Part shown: piece by piece, positions 35,737-43,874 of the stretch
Layout: the number at the start of each line of letters is the position of its first letter
How positions within the stretch are numbered: the stretch's first letter is position 1
Assembly (NCBI RefSeq): GCF_019357415.1
Contig: NZ_CP048410.1
Span: 2,878,501-2,942,500 of the forward strand
Reading direction: 5' to 3'
DNA length: 64,000 bases
Origin: Gramella sp. MT6
GTDB taxonomy: Bacteria > Bacteroidota > Bacteroidia > Flavobacteriales > Flavobacteriaceae
Notes under the pieces: generated by a model
What the model saw: the letters and a program-made list of their open reading frames with translations, nothing else
Told to the model about the DNA's origin: nothing
The model's database searches: none
Position numbers and translations under genes: made by a program

Positions 35737-36186
35737 ATGGCAGAAAACCTTTTACATCATCCAATTACCTCGCATGAGGAGATCATAAACCTTATTCCGC
35801 AAAAAGAACCTTTTGTTTTTGTTGATACTCTTTTTGAATATACTTCGCTAACAGGTGTTACAGGTTTTACCGTTCCCGAAAAGAATGTATTGCTTGACGG
35901 AAATAAACTTGCGGAAAGCGGTTTGATTGAACATATGGCCCAAAGCATGTCCCTTCATAGAGGTTACCAGGGGTCTTTGAGTGGACAAACAAAACCTAAA
36001 ACCGGATTCATAGGAGTTATCAAAACCGTTGAAATATTTGCTTTGCCAGAAGTTGGAGAAAAGCTGAAAACATACGTTCAGATACTTCATGAGATCATGA
36101 ATGTAACGTCAGTTTCAGCCAGGACCGAGAATGAAAGGGGAGTGGTAATCGCGACTTCAGAAATGAAAACCGTAACGGTAGAATGA
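35737..36186 (+). CDS. Hotdog-fold dehydratase (ApeP-like)
   Basis: 149 aa hotdog protein. The FabA/FabZ-like pattern is seen in LIPQKEPFVFVDTL and LAESGLIEHMAQSMSLHRGY, with Glu and His at the active-site helix. It should dehydrate 3-hydroxyacyl-ACP in the polyene cycle. Two dehydratases occur in this operon, the other at 42241, as in aryl-polyene clusters with ApeI and ApeP. It overlaps the next gene by 4 bp. Confidence 0.8.
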   Translation: MAENLLHHPITSHEEIINLIPQKEPFVFVDTLFEYTSLTGVTGFTVPEKNVLLDGNKLAESGLIEHMAQSMSLHRGYQGSLSGQTKPKTGFIGVIKTVEIFALPEVGEKLKTYVQILHEIMNVTSVSARTENERGVVIATSEMKTVTVE

Positions 36187-36605
36187 GCCAGGAGGATTTG
36201 AAGACTACTACATTGATGAAAGTCCGTTTTCACGAATGTGATCCTTTGCAGATCGTATGGCACGGCAATTATTATAAATATTTTGAGGAGGGCAGGGAAG
36301 ATTTCTGTAGAGATCATGGTATTTCCTATCTGGATGCTAAAAGAAATGGATTTGCCACGCCCATAGTTAAAACGGAATGTGAGCATAAACTTCCTTTAAA
36401 ATATGGCGACGAATTTGACGTGGAAACTACCTATGTGAATTCTGAAGCTGCCAAGATCATCTTTGAGTATAAGATCTTTTCTTCTGGAAAACTGATCTGT
36501 ACCGGTAAAACCATTCAGGTATTTACCGATAAAAATTCTGAATTGGTACTCAACAATCCACCGTTTTTCTTAGATTGGAAAATGAAAATGGGATTGATTA
36601 AATGA
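36183..36605 (+). CDS. 4-hydroxybenzoyl-CoA-type thioesterase
   Basis: 140 aa hotdog thioesterase. The family start VRFHECDPLQIVWHGNYYKYFEEGRE contains the Asp used by this class (D-P-x-x-x-V-W-H-x-N-Y). It probably releases or edits aryl-polyenoyl-ACP, like ApeK of aryl-polyene clusters. It overlaps both neighbours by 4 bp (ATGA), so it is tightly coupled in translation. Confidence 0.85.
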   Translation: MSQEDLKTTTLMKVRFHECDPLQIVWHGNYYKYFEEGREDFCRDHGISYLDAKRNGFATPIVKTECEHKLPLKYGDEFDVETTYVNSEAAKIIFEYKIFSSGKLICTGKTIQVFTDKNSELVLNNPPFFLDWKMKMGLIK

Positions 36606-37744
36606 GCAGGAACTACCTATTAAGTGATTCAATAATTTCTCCGATCGGCTTTAGCACAAAAGAAAACCTTGCGGCTATTCTTAGATCAGAATCAGCGTTA
36701 AAATTACATGAGAATCCAAGATTTTTTGAGCATGGTTTTTATGCCGGATTGCTCGAAGAATCAATAATAGATGAGAGATTTAGCAAAATTGGAGATCCTA
36801 ACGCTTATACCAAGTTAGAAAAAATGCTCATCCTGGCCGTTCAACAAGTACTTGATGATAATCCAGATCTTGACCTTAGAAATACGGGTTTAATCATATC
36901 AACAACTAAAGGTAATATAGATCAGTTAGGGAAAAACGATTTTCCGGCGGTAAGGCTTAAACTCTGGAAAATGGCTGAAGTTATCACTGATTTCTTCGGA
37001 ATAAAAACAAAACCCATAGTGGTCTCTAACGCTTGTATATCTGGCGCTTTGGCTATTAAGACAGCTAATGATCTTATTGAGAGCGGAAGGTTTTCAAATA
37101 CAATTGTCGCTGGCGGGGACCTGGTCTCAGAATTTGTGTTATCTGGTTTTCAATCCTTTCAGGCGATTAGTCCGGAACCATGCCGGCCTTTTTCCAACGA
37201 CAGGCAGGGAGTAAGCCTCGGGGAAGCAGCAGCAGCTGTTTTAATAGGTCCAGGTAATTCAGAAACTCCTGAAAAAGTAGCGTATCTAGATGCTACAACG
37301 GCAAATGATGCAAATCATATTTCAGGACCCAGCAGGACCGGCGAAGGTTTGTATCAAAGTATTTCCCGATTGCTTCATAACAACAATATAGATCCCAGCC
37401 AAATAGACTACCTCTCGGCACATGGGACTGCTACCATTTACAACGATGAGATGGAAGCCATCGCTTTTTCCCGGGCCGGTTTGAATAAAACACCTGTGAA
37501 TAGTTTTAAAGGTTTTTATGGCCATACTTTGGGAACCTCGGCCTTAATTGAGAGTATTCTTACAAGGCATAGCCTGTTGGATAATAAACTGTATAATTCC
37601 CTGAATTTTACCAAATCAGGGGTTTCAAGAGAATTGAATATTATTCAGGAAAATGAGGATAAAGAGTTGAAACTGGCGCTAAAAACTGCTTCTGGTTTTG
37701 GAGGTTGTAACCTGGCTATGCTTTTAAAAAAGGAAACTATATGA
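36602..37744 (+). CDS. Beta-ketoacyl-ACP synthase, complete active site
   Basis: 380 aa FabB/FabF-like ketosynthase. The catalytic triad is intact: Cys145 in SNACISGA, His in SAHGTATIYNDE, His in YGHTLGTSA. The N-terminal half is somewhat divergent (GLIISTTKGNIDQLG). It probably starts or extends the aryl polyene chain. It overlaps the next gene, a half-size ketosynthase-like protein, by 4 bp; these two may form a pair. In order and size it resembles the second ketosynthase (ApeR type) of aryl-polyene clusters. Confidence 0.87.
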   Translation: MSRNYLLSDSIISPIGFSTKENLAAILRSESALKLHENPRFFEHGFYAGLLEESIIDERFSKIGDPNAYTKLEKMLILAVQQVLDDNPDLDLRNTGLIISTTKGNIDQLGKNDFPAVRLKLWKMAEVITDFFGIKTKPIVVSNACISGALAIKTANDLIESGRFSNTIVAGGDLVSEFVLSGFQSFQAISPEPCRPFSNDRQGVSLGEAAAAVLIGPGNSETPEKVAYLDATTANDANHISGPSRTGEGLYQSISRLLHNNNIDPSQIDYLSAHGTATIYNDEMEAIAFSRAGLNKTPVNSFKGFYGHTLGTSALIESILTRHSLLDNKLYNSLNFTKSGVSRELNIIQENEDKELKLALKTASGFGGCNLAMLLKKETI

Positions 37745-38346
37745 GTCAGGATCTTTTTATACAGAGCTCTATAACCATAAGGAACTCCAAAATTTGGAAA
37801 AATGGAGATCTTATTTTTGGGAAGGAAAATGAAATTGATCTATCCAAATTTCTGAAGACGATTTACAGGCATGCTAATCTGAAATATCCCAAATTCTTTA
37901 AGATGGACAGCCTTTCCAAACTAGGATATTTGGGAACAGAAATTTTAACAAGCGGGAATATTAGTAATAAGGAAACTGCCCTTGTATTTGCCAACTCGGC
38001 CTCAAGTCTTGACACCGATGAAGCATATGCCGAAACAATGCAGGATTTTCCATCTCCTTCGCTGTTCGTTTATACTTTACCCAATATTATGCTGGGAGAA
38101 ATAAGTATAAGACATCAGCTAAATTCTGAGAACGTCTTTTTTGTATCCCGGGAGTTTGATCCTTCCCTGTTTATTGATTATTGTAAGGCCCTATTTTATC
38201 AGAAAAAAGTTGATAATGTGCTTTGTGGCTGGGTGGACTTGCACAATAACGATTATGATGTATTTTTGTGGCAAATTGCTCTTAGCGGCGGAACAGAGTT
38301 TAACGAAGAGGAGCTAAAGAAATTATACTTACCTACACATGAGTGA
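37741..38346 (+). CDS. Half-size ketosynthase-like protein
   Basis: 201 aa. The segment KYPKFFKMDSLSKLGYLGTE and ALVFANSASSLDTD resemble the N-terminal half of ketosynthases, but there is no active-site Cys loop or HGTGT motif and the C-terminal half is absent. The family recurs in Bacteroidota pigment clusters. It overlaps its neighbours by 4 and 8 bp. It is likely a structural partner of a ketosynthase rather than an enzyme. The family call is moderate; the exact role is unknown. Confidence 0.65.
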   Translation: MSQDLFIQSSITIRNSKIWKNGDLIFGKENEIDLSKFLKTIYRHANLKYPKFFKMDSLSKLGYLGTEILTSGNISNKETALVFANSASSLDTDEAYAETMQDFPSPSLFVYTLPNIMLGEISIRHQLNSENVFFVSREFDPSLFIDYCKALFYQKKVDNVLCGWVDLHNNDYDVFLWQIALSGGTEFNEEELKKLYLPTHE

Positions 38347-38596
38347 CCTGCATACCGAATTAAAAAAAAGCATTATAGAACAACTCAACCTCGAGGATAT
38401 GGAGGCGAGTGAAATAGAGAATGATGAACACCTTTTTGGTGATGGTCTTGGGCTGGATAGCATTGATGCTTTAGAGCTTATTGTGCTTTTGGAAAAGGAT
38501 TATGGGATTAAACTTACAGACCCGAACCAGGGCAAAGAGATCTTTAATTCTATAAATACGATGGCAGATTTTATCGAGAAAAACAGGACACGCTAA
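38339..38596 (+). CDS. Acyl carrier protein
   Basis: 85 aa. The phosphopantetheine Ser41 is in LGLDSIDALEL, with the acidic helix II typical of ACPs. It carries the growing aryl polyene. It overlaps the upstream gene by 8 bp and the next ketosynthase follows after 3 bp. Only one ACP is present in the window, whereas many aryl-polyene clusters have two. Confidence 0.93.
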   Translation: MSDLHTELKKSIIEQLNLEDMEASEIENDEHLFGDGLGLDSIDALELIVLLEKDYGIKLTDPNQGKEIFNSINTMADFIEKNRTR

Positions 38597-38599
38597 TCT

Positions 38600-39784
38600 A
38601 TGAGAGGCGTAGCCGTTACCGGAATGGGGCTTGTTTCCGCTATTGGGAATAATATCGACGAGGCCCATAGATCACTGAGAAACGGTAATGACGGAATTAG
38701 TTTGCCTGAAATCCTTACAACTAATTTGAATGATCTTCCCGTAGGAGAGATCAAACTGAGTAATTCCCAACTAACCAAAATACTTGAGTTACCAAAGGAT
38801 CATTCCTATACTCGTGCAGCTATGCTTGGGACTCTAGCTATTAATGAATTGCTTTCGAATAGTAATTTTGACCAGTTTCCGGAAGATACTGGATTTATTT
38901 CAGGCACCAGTATTGGAGGAATAGATATGACTGAAGAGCATTTTTCTGATTTTATCGATAAACCTGAAATTCGTAAATATATACAGGCGCAGCATCCAGG
39001 TTATACTACAGAGAAGATCGCGGAATATTTTAACTTAAAAGGAGTGATAACCACCATTAGTACTGCCTGTTCATCCTCTGCGAATGCCATCATGATGGGA
39101 GCACGAATGATTGAATCCGGAAAGTTGAAAAGAGTTATTGTAGGTGGTAGTGATTGTTTGACCAGGTTTACTTTGAACGGTTTCAATTCTTTAAAGATCC
39201 TTTCCCAGGAAAAGAACAAACCTTTCGACGAGGACCGTGAAGGTTTAAATCTCGGGGAAGCCGCGGCTTATTTAATGCTTGAAGCTGATGAGCTTGTAGG
39301 AGAGAAAGAAATTCTGGGACGGGTTTCTGGTTATGGCAATGCTAATGATGCGTTTCATCAAACCGCATCATCTGAAAATGGAGAAGGAGCATACCAGGCC
39401 ATTTCGCAAGCTTTGAAGAAAGCTGAAATAGCAGGTTCAGAAATAGACTATATAAACGCTCACGGAACCGGCACTGTAAATAATGATCTTTCGGAAAGCG
39501 TGGCTTTAAAGAGGGTTTTTCATGATACTGTTCCAGAATTCAGTTCTACCAAGGCTTTTACAGGTCATACGCTTGGAGCCGCAGGTGCGGTAGAGGCGAT
39601 CTTCAGTTTATTGGCGATCCAGAATAATGAAATATATCCCAATCTGAATTTTAATTCCGAGATGTCGGAAACCAGCTTGAAGCCGGTAACTCAAATTCAG
39701 AAAAAGGAGATCAGGACAGTGCTTTCTAATTCCTTCGGCTTTGGCGGAAATTGCACATCTTTAATATTTCAGAAAGATGAGTAG
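38600..39784 (+). CDS. Beta-ketoacyl-ACP synthase (KS subunit)
   Basis: 394 aa KAS I/II-like enzyme. Catalytic residues: Cys157 in STACSSSANA, His in NAHGTGTVNND, His in FTGHTLGAAG. The usual GVAVTGMGLVSAIGN start is present. The next gene is an inactive homologue overlapping by 8 bp, so the pair looks like a KS-chain length factor heterodimer as known for ApeO/ApeC. It should catalyse the repeated malonyl condensations of the polyene. Confidence 0.92.
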   Translation: MRGVAVTGMGLVSAIGNNIDEAHRSLRNGNDGISLPEILTTNLNDLPVGEIKLSNSQLTKILELPKDHSYTRAAMLGTLAINELLSNSNFDQFPEDTGFISGTSIGGIDMTEEHFSDFIDKPEIRKYIQAQHPGYTTEKIAEYFNLKGVITTISTACSSSANAIMMGARMIESGKLKRVIVGGSDCLTRFTLNGFNSLKILSQEKNKPFDEDREGLNLGEAAAYLMLEADELVGEKEILGRVSGYGNANDAFHQTASSENGEGAYQAISQALKKAEIAGSEIDYINAHGTGTVNNDLSESVALKRVFHDTVPEFSSTKAFTGHTLGAAGAVEAIFSLLAIQNNEIYPNLNFNSEMSETSLKPVTQIQKKEIRTVLSNSFGFGGNCTSLIFQKDE

Positions 39785-40835
39785 GCTTTTTATTAATGGA
39801 ATATCATCTGTTTCCCCACAATCTGAAGATATCTTTGCGAATGAAATTCCGCAGACCTATAGTGAAAATATACTTCCTTCTTTAGATGTAGATTATAAAT
39901 CGCTGATAAAACCCATGATGCTTAGGCGTATGTCCAAGGCGGTAAAAATGGGGCTTTATTGTTCAAAGAAAGCATTAAAACAGGCAGGTGTAGATGATCC
40001 AGACGCTATTTTGGTGGGTACCGGCCAGGGTTGTATGCAGGATACAGAAAAATTCATGACCAATATGCTGGAATCTGAAGAAGGTCTTTTGAGCCCAACT
40101 TCCTTTATTCAATCCACACATAATACCGTTGCTGGACAGATTGCCCTGGATCTTAAATGCAATGGACATAACATGACTTTTACGCAGAATTCCGCTTCTT
40201 TTGAAAGTGCTCTCTTGGATGCCATTTTGATAAGTGAAATGGGAGAAATTAGAAACATCCTGGTAGGTGGGGTAGATGAGACATCCACCCAATTTACCGG
40301 TTTCCAAAGACTGGACGGGCAGATAAAAGAAAAGAATATCAATAATTTTGATCTTTTTTCAACTATAAGTCCTGGTACAATTATATCTGAATCTGCAGCA
40401 TTCTTTTCCCTAAGTTCAGAAATTAATGAAAATACCTATGCTGAATTTAAGGATGTGCAAATTATAAATTCAGTTGATTCAACTGAATTGAATTCAAAAA
40501 TCGAAGAATTTCTTTCTAGAAATGATACTGATCTTTCAGAGATCGATGCAGTAATACTTGGAAAAAATGGAGATCATAGATTTGACCATTTTTATGAAGA
40601 TCTACAGCAAGGTATGTTTTTAGAAAAATGTCAGTTAGGCTTTAAACATCTGGTAGGAGATAATAATTCGATTTCTTCATATGCATTCTGGCTTGCCTCT
40701 AGAATCCTGAAAGAAAAGAAGCTTCCGGAGATTTTTAAATTGAATACTTTAAATTGCAAAGTCCCCAGGAAGGTTTTGATCTATAATCAATATCTGGGGA
40801 GAAACCACGGTCTAATTCTTTTACAAAGCCATTGA
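39777..40835 (+). CDS. Chain-length-factor-like inactive ketosynthase
   Basis: 352 aa ketosynthase homologue without catalytic residues. The active-site loop reads TQNSASFESA, with Ser139 where Cys would be. No HGTGT motif is present, and only KHLVGDNNS recalls the second His loop. It lies directly after an active KS with 8-bp overlap. This is the layout of a KS-CLF pair, where the second subunit sets the chain length. It overlaps the deacetylase gene by 4 bp. Confidence 0.82.
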   Translation: MSRLFINGISSVSPQSEDIFANEIPQTYSENILPSLDVDYKSLIKPMMLRRMSKAVKMGLYCSKKALKQAGVDDPDAILVGTGQGCMQDTEKFMTNMLESEEGLLSPTSFIQSTHNTVAGQIALDLKCNGHNMTFTQNSASFESALLDAILISEMGEIRNILVGGVDETSTQFTGFQRLDGQIKEKNINNFDLFSTISPGTIISESAAFFSLSSEINENTYAEFKDVQIINSVDSTELNSKIEEFLSRNDTDLSEIDAVILGKNGDHRFDHFYEDLQQGMFLEKCQLGFKHLVGDNNSISSYAFWLASRILKEKKLPEIFKLNTLNCKVPRKVLIYNQYLGRNHGLILLQSH

Positions 40836-41602
40836 TCTATAAACTGATTAAAATCCTCTTCGCAATTGCTGTAATTACTTCAGTTGCTTTTTATTACCTT
40901 AATGGTTGGCCGCTATGGCCGGTTATTGTCATCTTGCTTGTGTATATCATAATAATTCTGGTACTGTCAACCAATGTACAGTTGAATTTTTTTGTCGAAG
41001 CTTATCACAAAAATCCAAATTTTAATGAGAATGCGGTTGCGTTAAGTTTTGATGATGGCCCTGCAGAAAGCACCCTGGAAATCCTTGAAATTCTGGATAG
41101 GTATAATGCTAAAGCTGCCTTCTTTTGTATTGGAAGAAATATTGAGAAACATCCTGAAATCTTTAAAGAGATCATAGATCGGGGTCATATCGTGGGAAAT
41201 CATACTTTCTCGCATACAAGGAAAATGGGGTTTCTTAGCAGTAAAACTATTCAGCAAGAAATCGAGCAATGCGATACGATCGCTAAGCAGATCGGCGGAG
41301 TAGATCTTAACCTTTTCAGGCCGCCATTTGGTATCATAAACCCGAAAACTAAAAGAGCCCTCGAAAAGACGGGACATAAAGTAATAGGTTGGAATATTAG
41401 GCCCTACGACGCGATCACAAAATCTCCTGAAAAGATCATCCAAAGGATCACTAAAGATCTGAATAAAGGTGATCTTATACTTTTACATGATAATATGCCT
41501 AAAACGTCAGTCATATTGGAACAATTATTGGTTATTCTAAAACAACGTAAATTAAGAACCGTAAGACCTGATAAATTATTTAATATTCATGCGTATAATT
41601 AA
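40832..41602 (+). CDS. Polysaccharide deacetylase-like protein (NodB domain)
   Basis: 256 aa, starting at a TTG that overlaps the previous stop (TTGA). Two membrane helices at about 7-50 precede a NodB homology domain with motif 1 LSFDDGPAE, motif 2 H-x3-H as HTFSHTR, motif 3 FRPPFG, and a C-terminal DLILLHDN. It is a membrane-anchored carbohydrate-esterase-family-4 hydrolase facing the periplasm. Its role in the pigment operon is not known; N- or O-deacylation of a carrier of the pigment is a guess. Confidence 0.85.
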   Translation: MIYKLIKILFAIAVITSVAFYYLNGWPLWPVIVILLVYIIIILVLSTNVQLNFFVEAYHKNPNFNENAVALSFDDGPAESTLEILEILDRYNAKAAFFCIGRNIEKHPEIFKEIIDRGHIVGNHTFSHTRKMGFLSSKTIQQEIEQCDTIAKQIGGVDLNLFRPPFGIINPKTKRALEKTGHKVIGWNIRPYDAITKSPEKIIQRITKDLNKGDLILLHDNMPKTSVILEQLLVILKQRKLRTVRPDKLFNIHAYN

Positions 41603-42212
41603 ACTTTTCATTTTCCTTTTTAGCCTGAGCATGCTATCCCAAAATGGCACCTTAAGCAATTCAGAAAAGCAGGCGTTTAAAGCCAGTGTGATTGAAAGAT
41701 CTAACGATATAAACAGTTTTTCTGCAGAATTCTCACAGGTTAAGCATATGAAAATGATGGATGGAAATCCTGAAAGTCAGGGCAAGGTCTATTACAGGTC
41801 TCCAAATACCTTAAAATGGGAATATATCAAGCCTTACGATTACCAGTTACTGTTTAAGGACTCAAAACTTTATATCGTAGAAGAAGGCCATTTATCTGAA
41901 GTTGATCTTAGTTCTAATAAACTGTTTGATAAGATGGGTGAATTGGTAGCCGGAAGCGTAAATGGTAAGATTCTTATGGCCGATAAGGATTTTGATATTA
42001 CCTATCACCATGCCGGTCCCAACGTAAAGGCACTTATTATTCCTAAAGATCAAAATCTTCGCGGAATGTTCAAAGAGATATGGATCAATTTCAATGCAGA
42101 GCATCTAATTAGATCTGTGAGACTTATTGACCCTTCTGGAGATTATACCGAAATTTCCATGAAGAATATAAAAATTAATCAGCCTATTCCTCCTTCAGTT
42201 TTTCAAAACTAA
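41589..42212 (+). CDS. LolA-like lipoprotein carrier
   Basis: 207 aa with a signal peptide (MRIIKLFIFLFSLSMLSQ). The LolA-like beta fold is indicated by FSAEFSQVKHMKMMDGNPESQGKVYYRSPNTLKWEY and the later KDFDITYHHA. It overlaps the deacetylase gene by 14 bp. In aryl-polyene clusters a LolA-like protein (ApeL) is proposed to carry the lipid-like pigment across the periplasm. It is not the only possible LolA of the cell. Confidence 0.85.
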   Translation: MRIIKLFIFLFSLSMLSQNGTLSNSEKQAFKASVIERSNDINSFSAEFSQVKHMKMMDGNPESQGKVYYRSPNTLKWEYIKPYDYQLLFKDSKLYIVEEGHLSEVDLSSNKLFDKMGELVAGSVNGKILMADKDFDITYHHAGPNVKALIIPKDQNLRGMFKEIWINFNAEHLIRSVRLIDPSGDYTEISMKNIKINQPIPPSVFQN

Positions 42213-42240
42213 AGTATCTTGCCTTCACGAAAAACTAACT

Positions 42241-42606
42241 ATGATTTTAGAAGGATTTTATAAAGTATCCAATACATCTGTCGCAGGAGACGCTGCGGTC
42301 ACTACCCTGAGAGTTAATAAGGACCATGAGATCTATAAAGGTCATTTTCCTGGAAGGCCGGTGACTCCGGGAGTTGTTCTAATGCAACTTTTTAAAGAAG
42401 AAGCCGAGCGGATATTTGATAAGAACCTGCAGTTAGTGCGTGCCGATAACGTGAAATTCACTGCTGTTTTTGATCCTACTCAGGATGATGAACTTATACT
42501 CGATTCTCAACTCACTGAAACCGGTGAATTCATCAAACTTAAAGGCTTAGCTAAGAATAAGAGCGGTATTGTGTTAAAAATTAACTCCTTATATAAAACG
42601 ATCTAA
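42241..42606 (+). CDS. FabZ-like 3-hydroxyacyl-ACP dehydratase
   Basis: 121 aa hotdog protein. The FabZ motif H-x-x-F-P-x-x-P-x-x-P-G is seen as HFPGRPVTPGVVLMQLF, with the active-site Glu in KEEAERIF. It should remove water from 3-hydroxyacyl intermediates. With the dehydratase at 35737 this operon carries two, which fits polyene synthesis. The next gene starts 62 bp on. Confidence 0.88.
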   Translation: MILEGFYKVSNTSVAGDAAVTTLRVNKDHEIYKGHFPGRPVTPGVVLMQLFKEEAERIFDKNLQLVRADNVKFTAVFDPTQDDELILDSQLTETGEFIKLKGLAKNKSGIVLKINSLYKTI

Positions 42607-42668
42607 AACTTCATTTCGGTTATGTTGCTCTCTGAATAAATAATACTTTTGCAGTAAATGATTTCAGA

Positions 42669-43874
42669 GTGAAAAAAGAGCCTGTTTTTCAAAGCAGATT
42701 TGAAGATCTTAATTGTTGCGTTATTGTCCCTACCTACAATAATGCCCATTCACTTGAGCATTTTTTAACTGATCTAAAGCTTTATACAAACAGGATCATA
42801 ATCATAAATGACGGATCTACAGATGGTACTTCCCAGATCCTGGAAAAGCACCCAGATTTTCATCAAAGGAAGCATCTAGAAAATAAAGGCAAAGGCATGG
42901 CCCTGAAGACCGGGTTTATGTTTGCTGAAGAGTTGGGTTATGATTACGCGATTACCATAGATTCTGATGGCCAGCATTATCCTGATGACCTGGATGTTTT
43001 TTTAACCGAACTTGAATCCAGACAAGCAGAAGATCCCGAACTTTTACTTGTTGGTGACCGAAATATGGGGCGGGATGGAATACCGGGAAAGAGTAGTAAA
43101 GGAAACAGGTTTTCAAACTTCTGGTTTCTTGTGGTTACTGGTATAGAGCTTCATGACACTCAAAGCGGATATAGATTATATCCCATAAAGCTTTTTAACT
43201 CCCTAAAACTTATTACTTGGAAATTCGAATTAGAGATCGAGGTACTGGTTAAAGCTGCATGGAAAAAGGCAGAAGTAAAGAACATCCCTATCAAGGTATT
43301 ATATCAAGAAGGGGAAAGGGTTACTCATTTCAGGCCTTTCTGGGATATTGTAAGGATCGTTCTTCTTTATATGTGGTTTGTACTGGTGAGTTTCTTCTAT
43401 ATTCACCCTCGAAATAAATACCAGGATTTTAAGAATAAAGGTTTCAAGAGGTTCTGGAAAGAAGACATTATCAAAAGTCAGGAACCGCCGCACAAAAAGG
43501 CTGCTGCGATCGCTTTAGGCATTTTCGTTGGAATATCACCGTTTTGGGGAATCCATACTTTACTGGTCTTTACTCTGGCGGCTGTTTTCAAATTAAATAA
43601 GGTTATAGCCTTCTTATTCTCGAATATTAGTATACCGCCTTTAATTCCATTTATTGTTTACGCAAGTTACCAGGCTGGATCTTTAATTACCGGGAAAGGT
43701 TTTGACTGGGAACTTAAACTTCAAAAATTCGATACTGGCGCCGATGTTTTCCTTGGCTTATGGCAATATATAATGGGTAGTTTTGCCCTTGCAATTGTCA
43801 TGGCGATAAGCCTGTGGATTGTATTTTATTTTTTATTTTCGGTCTTTAACCAAAAGCAGGTGGTGAAACCTTAA
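42669..43874 (+). CDS. GT2 glycosyltransferase fused to a DUF2062 domain
   Basis: 401 aa from a GTG. Residues 10-215 are a dolichyl-phosphate-mannose-synthase-like GT2 domain (CVIVPTYNNAHSLE, INDGSTDGTS, TIDSDGQHYPDD). A membrane segment at about 225-245 is followed by DUF2062 at about 265-390 (AIALGIFVGISPFWGIHTLL). The same fusion is common in aryl-polyene and flexirubin clusters and could glycosylate a lipid or the pigment. It overlaps the exporter gene by 1 bp. The substrate is not readable. Confidence 0.88.
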   Translation: MKKEPVFQSRFEDLNCCVIVPTYNNAHSLEHFLTDLKLYTNRIIIINDGSTDGTSQILEKHPDFHQRKHLENKGKGMALKTGFMFAEELGYDYAITIDSDGQHYPDDLDVFLTELESRQAEDPELLLVGDRNMGRDGIPGKSSKGNRFSNFWFLVVTGIELHDTQSGYRLYPIKLFNSLKLITWKFELEIEVLVKAAWKKAEVKNIPIKVLYQEGERVTHFRPFWDIVRIVLLYMWFVLVSFFYIHPRNKYQDFKNKGFKRFWKEDIIKSQEPPHKKAAAIALGIFVGISPFWGIHTLLVFTLAAVFKLNKVIAFLFSNISIPPLIPFIVYASYQAGSLITGKGFDWELKLQKFDTGADVFLGLWQYIMGSFALAIVMAISLWIVFYFLFSVFNQKQVVKP

